Shown: in pieces, positions 27,598 through 35,530 of the stretch
How the letters are laid out: each line of letters starts with the position of its first letter
Position numbering within the stretch: the stretch's first letter is position 1
Origin: Rahnella bruchi
GTDB taxonomy: Bacteria > Pseudomonadota > Gammaproteobacteria > Enterobacterales > Enterobacteriaceae
Direction of reading: 5' to 3'
Assembly (NCBI RefSeq): GCF_003614975.1
Contig: NZ_QZWI01000012.1
Span: 62,001-126,000, forward strand
DNA length: 64,000 nt
Position numbers and translations under genes: made by a program
The notes under the pieces: generated by a model
What the model was told of the DNA's origin: nothing
Seen by the model: only the letters and a program-made list of their open reading frames with translations
The model's database searches: none

Positions 27598-27927
27598 CAA
27601 TACATTGCAGAAAATGCGATAAAAGCGGTATTGATCGACGCGCAGTTCCAGCGCCATGACGCTGAAAAACGGGTGGAGATGATCAAAGCGAGCGGCAAAA
27701 AACTGACCACGGTTTACATCAGCCTGTCAGACCCTGATTTCTACTTCGGGCTGGATGCGATCCGCGCCGCCTTCCCGCAAGCAAAAGTGGTGGCTACGCA
27801 GGCGACGGTGGATCAGATCAATGCCACTAAAGACCGAAAAGTGGCTTTCTGGGGGCCGCAACTTAAGGATGATTCGTCATTAGAACTGAGCGCGAAAGTA
27901 TTGAAGGGCGAAATGCAGTGGCTTTAA
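27598..27927 (+). pseudogene. Remnant of a metallo-beta-lactamase-fold hydrolase
   Basis: The reading frame is open from 27598, after a TAA at 27595. It encodes KAVLIDAQFQRHDAEKRVEM and TTVYISLSDPDFYFGLDAIR, then AAFPQAKVVAT and VAFWGPQL. This is the middle of an MBL-fold protein of the kind usually near 290 residues. The N-terminal strands are missing, and the reading frame stops after 98 residues from TTG 27631. The metal-binding motif normally reads HxD at the position that here is LSD, so a zinc ligand is lost. No ribosome site is evident. Confidence 0.65.
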
Positions 27928-27959
27928 TAGATATTATTTATAAATAATTAGCCAATCAA

Positions 27960-27993
27960 AGCGGCGGAATTACTCCCCGCTGATTTTTATTTT
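27960..27993 (+). terminator. Possible terminator after the MBL remnant
   Basis: AGCGG-C-GGA pairs with TCCCCGCT (one bulge) and is followed by GATTTTTATTTT. Confidence 0.5.
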
Positions 27994-28223
27994 AAAAAAA
28001 TGAAAAAACAAACGTATTAATATTTATCACGCACTTACCCTTGCTGGTTTCCAAAAAGAACTGAAAAGTAATTATTCAGAAATAACAACCTGTTAATTAA
28101 AAATTGAACCCGCAAGCCCCTCATATTAGACTTCTGCCGGATCACATCCCTCTCCACTTCCAGGCATACGGACTCTGTCATACACAGAGGTGAGCCTGAA
28201 TTAACTTTATATAAAGGATTATT

Positions 28224-28556
28224 ATGAATTGGTATTTGAAGGCAATTAAAAATTACGCTAACTTTTCTGGGCGAGCACAAAGAAGAGAGTATTGGTGGTT
28301 CGTGTTATTCAATATTCTTATTTCAATTGGTGTGAGTATTATTGCCATGATGTTTGGTGATGAATATTTAACGTCTTTGCTTTACTCATTATTCATTTTC
28401 CTTCCCAGCCTGGCATTAGCCGTGCGTCGTAATCACGATGCAGGATACAGCGGCTGGTGGGTGCTGTGCCCGGTCTTCAATCTGATTCTGATGTTCTTCC
28501 AAAGCGATCCTGAAGACAACTGCTTCGGTCCTTATGTGGTAGATCCTCAGGCGTAG
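28224..28556 (+). CDS. DUF805 family inner-membrane protein
   Basis: A 110-residue membrane protein. NYANFSGRAQRREYWWFVLFN at the N terminus is the DUF805 signature (F-x-G-R-x-x-R-x-E-Y-W), as in E. coli YhaH/YhaI. Three to four hydrophobic segments follow, with LAVRRNHDAGYSGWWVL and GPYVVDPQA near the end. AAAGGA lies before the ATG. The function of the family is unknown. About 296 bases upstream hold no gene; a promoter is presumably there, but none was assigned. Confidence 0.9.
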   Translation: MNWYLKAIKNYANFSGRAQRREYWWFVLFNILISIGVSIIAMMFGDEYLTSLLYSLFIFLPSLALAVRRNHDAGYSGWWVLCPVFNLILMFFQSDPEDNCFGPYVVDPQA

Positions 28557-28571
28557 AAACAGATCCCTTCG

Positions 28572-28599
28572 GCTCCCTCCCCTTCGAAGGGGAGGGAGC
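28572..28599. repeat. Perfect 28-bp GC-rich palindrome
   Basis: GCTCCCTCCCC, then TTCGAA, then GGGGAGGGAGC, a perfect palindrome and a member of the dispersed family. It lies between the converging DUF805 and TPR-type genes, with no U-tract on the plus side. Confidence 0.75.
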
Positions 28600-28639
28600 A
28601 CAAACCAACCCAATTGGCCCGGTTTGCTCTTATTCAAAT

Positions 28640-29356
28640 TTACTGCGCTACCCGCACAAATCCGCCTTCGGCCTGTACGTTGTGACCAAAACCACAGTCG
28701 CCGGTGGTATGCAGCTTCACATTCTGCGGGTCGAAATTCATGTCCACACTGCACTCGCCGCTACCGGCAGAGGCGTCATCGGCTTCGTGGTAAATCGCGT
28801 GATTATCTTTGATTGCCGTCACCACCGAAAACTCGCCGGTATTCGGGCCGTAATACAGAGACATCTGCCCCATATACAGGCCACTGAAATCGATTTTGAA
28901 CTGCGCTTCCTCGCCTTTCACTTCCAGAATATTCCAGCTGCCAAAACCGGCATATTGCCAGTAAATGCCTGCCGGACTCTCAGCCTGCGGTATTGCCTCG
29001 AGTTTTGACTGGATCAGACCGAGGTTGTGTTGTGATTTTTTGTCAGCAGGTGCCAGCATCAGCCAGGCTTTGGCTTTCAGATAATCACCCTGCTTTATGT
29101 AGGTCAGCGCAATGTTGTTGTATGCAGTCGCTATCTGATCCTGCGGCTTGTGGCAAAACTCGCTCCAGGCGACCTGATTACGGAAAATTTCACGCGCGTT
29201 GGCGAGATCTCCCTGCTGATACGCGACTTTCCCGGCAGCAGCATAAATGCCCGTTTTTACGCAATCCGCATCAATATCAGGTTCATCAATCTGGGCCAGC
29301 GCCTGAGCACTGGCAAAACATCCTGCCACCAACAGTAAATTCACTGCGACTTTCAT
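28640..29356 (-). CDS. Secreted TPR-containing protein of unknown function
   Basis: A 238-residue protein starting at ATG 29356 (GAAGGA upstream). It has a Sec signal peptide (MKVAVNLLLVAGCFASAQAL then AQ). The mature N-terminal half has helical TPR-like repeats (AAGKVAYQQGDLANAREIFR and ATAYNNIALTYIKQGDYLKA). The C-terminal half is rich in beta strands with two cysteines (GECSVDMNF, TGDCGFGHN) that could pair in the periplasm. I do not recognise the family. It is divergent from the ABC exporter gene, with about 130 bases between. Confidence 0.75.
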   Translation of the reverse strand: MKVAVNLLLVAGCFASAQALAQIDEPDIDADCVKTGIYAAAGKVAYQQGDLANAREIFRNQVAWSEFCHKPQDQIATAYNNIALTYIKQGDYLKAKAWLMLAPADKKSQHNLGLIQSKLEAIPQAESPAGIYWQYAGFGSWNILEVKGEEAQFKIDFSGLYMGQMSLYYGPNTGEFSVVTAIKDNHAIYHEADDASAGSGECSVDMNFDPQNVKLHTTGDCGFGHNVQAEGGFVRVAQ

Positions 29357-29485
29357 CAAACATCCTTCTACTTTTGTGGTCTACAGAGCTTCGTGCTGGA
29401 AAAACATCCTTACAAGTGGCTCATTGCCCTATCGCACTGAGCCACTCATTCTGGGATGATTGGCTTCACAACATATCGATTACAC

Positions 29486-31240
29486 ATGGCTATTATGACT
29501 AAAAAACCTGGGAAATCGGCGCAATGGGGCGCCGTCTGGCAGTTAATTAAGCCTTACTGGCGCTCAGAAGAAAAGTGGCGAGCCTGGGGCATGTTGACCA
29601 CTATCATCATCCTTTCGCTGGCTGGCGTGTATCTCAGCGTGCAGTTTAACGAATGGAACCGCGTGTTTTATGACGCGCTGCAAAACAGAAACTATCCGGT
29701 ATTCAAAGCGCAGCTGTGGAAATTTACCTGGCTGGCGCTACTGTTCATCGTGATTGCCATCTACAGAGTGTATCTGACGCAGGGCCTGCAAATGAGCTGG
29801 CGGCGCTGGATGACCGAAGAGTATATGGAGAAGTGGCTGACCAATCACGCCTATTATTACACGGAGTATCAGCATCAGGTGGATAACCCCGATCAGCGTA
29901 TTTCAGATGACCTGAATGCCCTGACCAGCGGGACTCTTTCTCTGGTGCTCGGGCTGTTGTCGAGCGTGGTGACGCTGTTCTCGTTCGTGTTTATTCTGTG
30001 GTCGATCAGTGGCCCGCTGAACTTCATGCTGGCGGGACATCACTTTGAAATCCCCGGCTACATGCTGTGGTTCGCGTTGCTGTACGCCGCCGTCGGTTCC
30101 TTCATTATCTGGTATATCGGTAAGCCGCTGGTAAAACTCGGGTTTAATCAGGAATGGTTCGAGGCGAACTTCCGTTTTGGCCTGATCCGTATCCGCGAAA
30201 ACAGCGATGCGATCGCCCTGTATCACGGTGAGAAAAACGAGCACGACCAGCTGACCGGCAAGTTTGAATCCATCAAAACCAACTGGTGGTCAATCATGCG
30301 TGTGACCCGTCGCCTGAACGTAGCGTCCAACTTTTACGCACAGTTTGCCAATATCTTCCCGATTCTGGTGGCTTCCCCGCGCTATTTCGCCGGTGCAATC
30401 CAGATGGGTGCCCTGATGCAAATCGCCTCCGCATTCGGACAGGTACAGGGGGCGTTGTCCTGGTTTATCGATGCCTTTACCGATCTGGCCAACTGGAAAG
30501 CCACGGTTAACCGTCTTGCCGGTTTCAACGCCGCTATCGATCAGGTCAATGCGCAGCCACGCGGGATCAAAGTCGGTCAGAGCAGCGAACACGCCCTGCA
30601 ACTCGATAAACTCACGCTGAATCTGCCAAACGGTAATCCGCTGTTCTGTGATGTGTCTGCATCGATGAAACCGGGTGAACGCGTATTGATTGCCGGTCCT
30701 TCGGGCTGTGGTAAATCGACTCTGCTGCGTGCCATTGCCGGTATCTGGCCTTATGGCTCCGGTAATATCGCCCTGGCGGAAGGTAAGCGTTATCTGTTCC
30801 TGCCGCAGCGCAGCTATATCCCGATTGGCACCCTGCGTGACGCGCTGAGTTATCCTGATGCCAGCCGTGAATATACCGATGAACGCCTGCAACAGGTTCT
30901 GGAACAGTGCCGCCTGCCGCATCTGGCCTCGGTTGAAATCCTTGATGATTACGCCAACTGGAGCCAGCGCCTGTCTCCGGGTGAACAGCAACGTCTTTCC
31001 TTCGCCCGCGCTCTGCTGATCCAGCCGGACACGCTGTTCCTCGACGAAGCCACCAGCGCGCTGGATGACGAAACCGAGCAACAGGTATACGCTCTGCTGC
31101 TGAGCGAATTGCCGCAGACGTCGGTTATCAGCGTCGCGCACCGAAATACCGTGGCGAAATATCATCAGCACTGCTGGCGATTCAAAAATCAGGAAAACGG
31201 TCCGTGTGGATTTACGTCCAGCGCGCTGCTGCCTGAATAA
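29486..31240 (+). CDS. SbmA/YddA-type ABC transporter, fused permease and ATPase
   Basis: A half-transporter of about 584 residues. The N-terminal membrane domain of the SbmA/BacA fold carries SVQFNEWNRVFYDALQNRNY, TEYMEKWLTNHAYY-type and NPDQRISDDLNALTSGTLSL segments. The C-terminal ATPase has Walker A GPSGCGKST, signature LSPGEQQRLSF, Walker B TLFLDEATSALDD and the H-loop SVAHRNT. It resembles E. coli YddA and probably works as a homodimer in the inner membrane. The substrate is unknown; relatives handle peptides or cobalamin-like molecules. Start codon uncertain: ATGs at 29456, 29486 and 29495, none with a strong ribosome site. Confidence 0.88.
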   Translation: MAIMTKKPGKSAQWGAVWQLIKPYWRSEEKWRAWGMLTTIIILSLAGVYLSVQFNEWNRVFYDALQNRNYPVFKAQLWKFTWLALLFIVIAIYRVYLTQGLQMSWRRWMTEEYMEKWLTNHAYYYTEYQHQVDNPDQRISDDLNALTSGTLSLVLGLLSSVVTLFSFVFILWSISGPLNFMLAGHHFEIPGYMLWFALLYAAVGSFIIWYIGKPLVKLGFNQEWFEANFRFGLIRIRENSDAIALYHGEKNEHDQLTGKFESIKTNWWSIMRVTRRLNVASNFYAQFANIFPILVASPRYFAGAIQMGALMQIASAFGQVQGALSWFIDAFTDLANWKATVNRLAGFNAAIDQVNAQPRGIKVGQSSEHALQLDKLTLNLPNGNPLFCDVSASMKPGERVLIAGPSGCGKSTLLRAIAGIWPYGSGNIALAEGKRYLFLPQRSYIPIGTLRDALSYPDASREYTDERLQQVLEQCRLPHLASVEILDDYANWSQRLSPGEQQRLSFARALLIQPDTLFLDEATSALDDETEQQVYALLLSELPQTSVISVAHRNTVAKYHQHCWRFKNQENGPCGFTSSALLPE

Positions 31241-31275
31241 CGACTGAAGCCGCTGCGAAGTGGCTGAAAAATGAA

Positions 31276-31309
31276 GAAAGGTTGCTGATGTCAGCAACCT
31301 TTCTTTTTT
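31276..31309 (+). terminator. Strong terminator after the ABC exporter
   Basis: A 13-bp perfect stem GAAAGGTTGCTGA/TCAGCAACCTTTC with a 2-base loop, followed by six Ts. Confidence 0.9.
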
Positions 31310-31359
31310 GTGTGCTGAAACCCATTTTGGACAGAAAATCAACAGGGTGGCTGGCTGAT

Positions 31360-31379
31360 TTGTATAGCCGACTATACAA
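31360..31379 (+). promoter_or_regulatory. Inverted-repeat operator upstream of the GntR gene
   Basis: TTGTATAG CCGA CTATACAA lies 44 bases before the GntR start. The same TTGTATAG half-site recurs before the PTS gene at 33837-33844, supporting autoregulation plus control of the PTS gene. Confidence 0.6.
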
Positions 31380-31422
31380 TTATTCTTAAGTGAAATTCTC
31401 AAGGGATCGGAGGTTATCTTTA

Positions 31423-32163
31423 ATGAAGATAGATAAGAACTCATTCACCCCGCTTTACCTGCAAATTGAGCAGCAACTGACTGAAAAAATCAGCGCGGGG
31501 GAAATCAAACCTGGCGATCCGATCCCAACCGAAGCGGCACTCTGCGAAATCTGCGGCGTATCGCGCATGACCGCGCGCAAAGCTGTGGATTATCTGGTCC
31601 GTCAGGGGCGTGTGGCGCGATTTCGCGGACGCGGTACTTTTGTGGTCGAACCGCCGAAACAGCAAAAAATCATCTTACCGCTCGACCGGCATCTCACCGC
31701 CAGCGAAGTCGCGCAGGAAAATAACCAGCGGATTGAAAATCAGGTGCTGGAATTTCGCCGGATACCGGTCAGCGAGGATATCGCCCTTGAGCTGAATATC
31801 CCTGCCGGCACGGACGTGTATTTTATGATCCGCCTGCGTCTGCTGGGCGACGAGCCGTTTGTGTATGAACAATGCTGGATGCGCGCCGATAATTTTCCGG
31901 ATATTAACCGCGCCGCCATGACCGCCTCGAAATATGCCTATATCCGTTCCAAAGGTTTTCAGCCTGCGGGAAGCACAAAACTGATTTCCGCCGAACTGCC
32001 TTCCAACGAAATCCGCCTCGCGCTGAATCTGTCACGAGACCAGCCGGTGTTGCACTCGCACGCGGTGGTTTCTTTCACTGACGGTTCGCTGTTTGAAGTG
32101 TCGGATGTCTATTACAACCAGAAAAACTATGGCTTCAGCGTCCATGCCAAAGTCAAAGGTTAA
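31423..32163 (+). CDS. GntR/HutC-family regulator with UTRA domain
   Basis: A 246-residue regulator. The N-terminal winged helix reads FTPLYLQIEQQLTEKISAGE and PTEAALCEICGVSRMTARKA. The C-terminal UTRA effector domain includes VLEFRRIPVSEDIALELNIP, VYFMIRLRLLGDEPFVYEQC and VHSHAVVSF-type strands. ATG 31423 is preceded by GGAGG at a good distance; ATG 31390 is rejected. It is convergent with the EIICB gene, whose expression it likely controls in response to a phosphosugar. Confidence 0.88.
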   Translation: MKIDKNSFTPLYLQIEQQLTEKISAGEIKPGDPIPTEAALCEICGVSRMTARKAVDYLVRQGRVARFRGRGTFVVEPPKQQKIILPLDRHLTASEVAQENNQRIENQVLEFRRIPVSEDIALELNIPAGTDVYFMIRLRLLGDEPFVYEQCWMRADNFPDINRAAMTASKYAYIRSKGFQPAGSTKLISAELPSNEIRLALNLSRDQPVLHSHAVVSFTDGSLFEVSDVYYNQKNYGFSVHAKVKG

Positions 32164-32169
32164 CTGCCG

Positions 32170-33771
32170 TCAGGCAATGCCCGACAGCTCAGCTTTCACC
32201 AGATTCGCTACCTGCTCAACCTGCGGGCCATAAATCACATGCACATCGGTGTCTGTTATCTTCTTGACCCCCGCTGCGCCGGTTTTCATTAACGTTCCGT
32301 CCTGCACCTGCGCCATATCTTTGACCTTCACGCGCAGACGGGTAAAGCAGCAATCGACCGCCGTAATATTTCCCTCACCGCCCAGTCCGATAATGATATT
32401 TTTGGTTTTCTCTCCGGTTCCCTGCGCAGGTTTCGCGCGTTCTTCAGCATCGTTTTCATCCTCGCGCCCCGGCGTTTTGATCTGCATGCGCAAGATAACC
32501 CAGCGGAAACTGAAGTAATAAACAGGCGCGTAGATAATCCCGAGGATCAGCGGATACCACCAGTGCGTTTTGCTGCCGCCAAGCACACCGAAGATCAGGA
32601 AGTCGATCGCCCCGCCCTGTACGTTACCGATCATCACATGCAGCATCTGCATCAGCACAAATGACAGGCCGGTCAGCACCGCGTGCAGGATATACAGCAC
32701 CGGCGAGACGAAGATAAAGCAGAACTCCAGCGGCTCGGTGATGCCGGTGGTAAACGATGCCAGCCCGCCCGCCAGCATCAGCGCTTTTACGCGGCCCTTA
32801 TGTTCCGGTCTGGCGCAGTGATACATCGCCAGCGCCGCCGCCGGTAAGCCAAACATCATCACCGGAATTTTGCCCTGCGCCAGGAAACGCGTCGCCTGCT
32901 GCGTCACCGCATCCGGGATCATGCCAGGATTCGCCAGCGCGGCATTGAAGATATTCAGCGCACCGACAATGCTCTGATTATCCACCGTCGTTACCCCGCC
33001 AATCGGCGTGAAACGCACCGTTTCATTAATGATGTGATGTAAACCGGTCGGGATCAGCAAGCGCTCCGACGTGGCATATATAAAGGTGCCGATCTCGCCG
33101 GTGCGTCCGATCAATTCACCAATCCACTGGATCCCCAGCGCGACCGTCGGCCAGATCAGCGACATCAGCACACCGACGATCGGCAGCACCAGGATGGTGA
33201 TGATCGGCACGAAGCGGCGTCCGCCGAAAAAGGCCACAGCGGTCGGTAACACGATGGTGTAAAAGCGGTTATGCAACCACATGGTAATTAAGCCGACCAA
33301 TACCCCGCCCAGCACGCTCATGTTGTAGGTGAAAATCCCCAGCGTATTGGTGAACTCGGCGGCGTAAATCATCGCATCACTTTCCGTCATGCCTTTTGCC
33401 GTGAGTTTGGCGACGGTTATGGTGTCCGGCGTAATCCCCTGTGCCAGCAGGCTGTAGTTAACCCCGACATGCAACCCGACAAAGCCGATCACGGCGGAAA
33501 AAGCCGCCGTGGCTTTCTCTGCATTGGCCAGCCCCATCGCGGTAGCGACGGCAAAGAACAGCGGAAGATTGGCGAACAACGCGCCGGAAACCTGGCGGAT
33601 AAACCCGATCACCAGTTGCAGTGTTTTCATCTGCGTGAAGGCTTCACCGGTGACGGCCGGATTCTGCAACGCCGCCGCCAGCCCTAAGAAAATACCGGCG
33701 GCGGCAATCACCGAGATAGGCGTCATCAGGGCCTTGCCCAGATCATGCACCTTGCTGCCAAGTTTTATCAT
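32170..33771 (-). CDS. PTS EIICB, glucose/maltose family (MalX/alpha-glucoside-like)
   Basis: A 533-residue fused permease and EIIB. The EIIC domain has about ten hydrophobic segments with AVAFFGGRRFVPIITILVLP, ERLLIPTGLHHI and ITEPLEFCFIFVSPVLYILH. The EIIB domain at the C terminus has AVDCCFTRLRVKVKD, in which the second Cys is the usual phosphorylation site. It resembles E. coli MalX and alpha-glucoside EIICBs. No EIIA domain is fused and no glycosidase is adjacent, so it probably uses EIIA-Glc and a hydrolase encoded elsewhere. GAGGGACGACAG precedes the ATG. Confidence 0.9.
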   Translation of the reverse strand: MIKLGSKVHDLGKALMTPISVIAAAGIFLGLAAALQNPAVTGEAFTQMKTLQLVIGFIRQVSGALFANLPLFFAVATAMGLANAEKATAAFSAVIGFVGLHVGVNYSLLAQGITPDTITVAKLTAKGMTESDAMIYAAEFTNTLGIFTYNMSVLGGVLVGLITMWLHNRFYTIVLPTAVAFFGGRRFVPIITILVLPIVGVLMSLIWPTVALGIQWIGELIGRTGEIGTFIYATSERLLIPTGLHHIINETVRFTPIGGVTTVDNQSIVGALNIFNAALANPGMIPDAVTQQATRFLAQGKIPVMMFGLPAAALAMYHCARPEHKGRVKALMLAGGLASFTTGITEPLEFCFIFVSPVLYILHAVLTGLSFVLMQMLHVMIGNVQGGAIDFLIFGVLGGSKTHWWYPLILGIIYAPVYYFSFRWVILRMQIKTPGREDENDAEERAKPAQGTGEKTKNIIIGLGGEGNITAVDCCFTRLRVKVKDMAQVQDGTLMKTGAAGVKKITDTDVHVIYGPQVEQVANLVKAELSGIA

Positions 33772-33827
33772 CTGTCGTCCCTCAATTAGCTGGCTAAAAA
33801 TAAGCCGTTAATTGAGTTAAGTCACAG

Positions 33828-33845
33828 AATGTATAGTTGTATAGA
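33828..33845 (-). promoter_or_regulatory. Repeated half-sites upstream of the EIICB gene
   Basis: On the plus strand TGTATAG (33830-33836) is followed directly by TTGTATAG (33837-33844), about 60 bases before the EIICB start. This is the half-site of the operator before the GntR gene, here as direct repeats. Confidence 0.5.
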
Positions 33846-33911
33846 CATAGCAGTCAGGAGTATGAAAGGGATCACAGTTTTGTGGGGGAAAAGCGGATTG
33901 GGATAGCAGCC

Positions 33912-34064
33912 AAAAAAAAGCCCACATCGGACTGTGGGCACGGGGGTTGCGACTGACCATCGTTCAGAACGGCTGGCAACAAGCAAATAGGAGAACTGCT
34001 CGCTCTCGGCCCTTAAGGTAACGGCAGTTGCCGCGATCCTTCAGCCTTTTCTGGTAAGCAGCAG
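33912..34064 (-). ncRNA. Candidate structured sRNA or leader with intrinsic terminator
   Basis: On the minus strand the segment ends GCCCACA-GTCCGA-TGTGGGC followed by eight Ts (33939 to 33912), a strong intrinsic terminator with no ORF before it. Upstream it can fold GTTGC..GCAAC enclosing CGTTC-TGAACG (33945-33990 region) and GCGGCA/TGCCGT (34020-34035). TATACA (minus, 34077-34072) is a possible -10. It lies 140 bases before the EIICB start, so it could be an independent sRNA or an attenuated leader. I do not recognise it as a known family. Confidence 0.45.
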
Positions 34065-34083
34065 GTTAAAATGTATAAAATTG

Positions 34084-34099
34084 TTTGATCTGCATCACA
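34084..34099. promoter_or_regulatory. CRP-like binding site
   Basis: TTTGA-TCTGCA-TCACA matches TGTGA-N6-TCACA with one mismatch. It lies between the candidate RNA (leftward) and the RND operon (rightward). Spacing to assigned -10 boxes does not decide which it serves. Confidence 0.45.
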
Positions 34100-34345
34100 C
34101 TTTTCTAACCACCAACAATTCATTCACTTTTAGAATATTTAACTGGTTATCATTCTTAAGAACTATAAATTAGTTTGCTAAGTAACGACTTCTCTACCAT
34201 TTACCACTGCACAAAAAGTTTAAAACCCTATAATTTCAATGGATTATACGGCAACATTTTCTTCATATTTCGAAACATCGACTCATGGCTGATGACAATA
34301 TCCTTACACAGGGAACTCTGGCGCTCTCGTATAGTGGAGGACTTG

Positions 34346-34365
34346 TTGAGAATGGTTATTCTCAA
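34346..34365 (+). promoter_or_regulatory. 20-bp inverted repeat just upstream of the RND operon
   Basis: TTGAGAAT GGTT ATTCTCAA ends 22 bases before the start of the adaptor gene. It could be a repressor operator or a hairpin in the mRNA leader. No regulator gene is adjacent. Confidence 0.5.
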
Positions 34366-34387
34366 TCTTCCAAAAAGAGTGAATTCT

Positions 34388-35521
34388 ATGCGCCTGAAGT
34401 TTCTTTCTGTCAGTACAGTTGTACTGCTTTCGGCATGTGACGGTTCCGCCGGTTCTGCATCTCCGGCGGTCCAGGCACCTGCGGTCAATGTCGTCACTTT
34501 ACACAGCCAGCCCGTTGCCCTCACTACCAGCCTACCGGGCCGTACCACGGCCGTGCGCAGCGCCGAAGTCCGTCCTCAGGTGAACGGCGTGATCCTAAAA
34601 CGTCTGTTTGTGGAAGGCAGCGAAGTCAAAGCGGGTCAGCAGCTTTACCAGATTGATCCTTCGACCTATCAGGCCGCATTCGATCGCGCGATGGCGACCT
34701 GGAAAAGCGCCGATGCCACCGCCCGCCGTTACAAACCGCTGGTTGATGCACAGGCCGTCAGCCGCCAGCAATATGACGATGCAGTCGCCGCCGAGCGCGA
34801 AGCCGCTGCGGATGTCGAAACCGCCCGCGTGAATCTGCAATACACCAAGGTCTACGCGCCGATTTCCGGCCACATTGGCCGTTCGCTCTACACCGAAGGT
34901 GCGCTGGTGACCAGCGGCCAGACGGCGTATCTGACCACCATCGACCAGCTGGATCCTATTTATGTCGATGTGAACGAATCCTCGCAGGATCTGCTTAGAC
35001 TGCGCCGTGCGCTGGCGTCCGGCAAATTGCAATCCGCCGGGGACAACGCTGCACAGGCCACCCTGACGCTGGAAGATGGCAGCAAATATGCCCTGCCGGG
35101 CAAGCTGGAATTCTCTGAAGTCACCGTCTCGCAAAGTACCGGTTCCGTGACCCTGCGCGCCTCCTTCCCTAACCCGCACGACGAGTTGCTACCGGGCATG
35201 TTTGTTCATGCACAGCTGCAACAAGGCGTTGATGATAAAGGCATTCTGGTGCCGCAGGAAGCCATCATGCATGACGTGAAAGGCGCGCCGTATGTGTATG
35301 TGGTGAAAGCCGATAACACCGTTGAGCAACGTTCGGTCACCACCGGTCAGATGATGAACGGCAACTGGTTAGTGAATCAGGGGCTCAATGATGGCGACAA
35401 AGTCATCACCGACGGCTTACAGAACGCCAGGCCTGGCGCCAAAGTGAACGCCACCGAGCGCAAAGCCAGCGCCCCTGCCGAACAGGCTAATCTCGCGATG
35501 ACCGATCCCTCCGCGCAATAG
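34388..35521 (+). CDS. RND efflux periplasmic adaptor (AcrA/MexA family lipoprotein)
   Basis: A 377-residue membrane-fusion protein linking the RND pump to its outer-membrane channel. The signal MRLKFLSVSTVVLLSAC has a lipobox with Cys17, so it is anchored in the inner membrane. The lipoyl/barrel-sandwich parts include VRPQVNGVILKRLFVEGSEV, LYQIDPSTYQAAFDRA and KVYAPISGHIGRSLYTEGAL. A coiled-coil hairpin lies between, and a beta-barrel (LPGMFVHAQL) follows. ATG 34388 with AAGAG upstream is chosen over an upstream in-frame start. First gene of a three-gene operon; 9 bases to the pump gene. Confidence 0.93.
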   Translation: MRLKFLSVSTVVLLSACDGSAGSASPAVQAPAVNVVTLHSQPVALTTSLPGRTTAVRSAEVRPQVNGVILKRLFVEGSEVKAGQQLYQIDPSTYQAAFDRAMATWKSADATARRYKPLVDAQAVSRQQYDDAVAAEREAAADVETARVNLQYTKVYAPISGHIGRSLYTEGALVTSGQTAYLTTIDQLDPIYVDVNESSQDLLRLRRALASGKLQSAGDNAAQATLTLEDGSKYALPGKLEFSEVTVSQSTGSVTLRASFPNPHDELLPGMFVHAQLQQGVDDKGILVPQEAIMHDVKGAPYVYVVKADNTVEQRSVTTGQMMNGNWLVNQGLNDGDKVITDGLQNARPGAKVNATERKASAPAEQANLAMTDPSAQ

Positions 35522-35530
35522 GTGAGCTGA

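Noticed and set aside
30290-31444. A 384-codon open frame antisense to the ABC exporter
   Set aside because: It covers the Walker and signature regions of the real gene on the other strand and crosses its terminator.
34346-34365. A Fur box
   Set aside because: TGAGAAT/ATTCTCA halves resemble a Fur 7-1-7 motif but are 4 bases apart, and the downstream operon has no iron-related gene.
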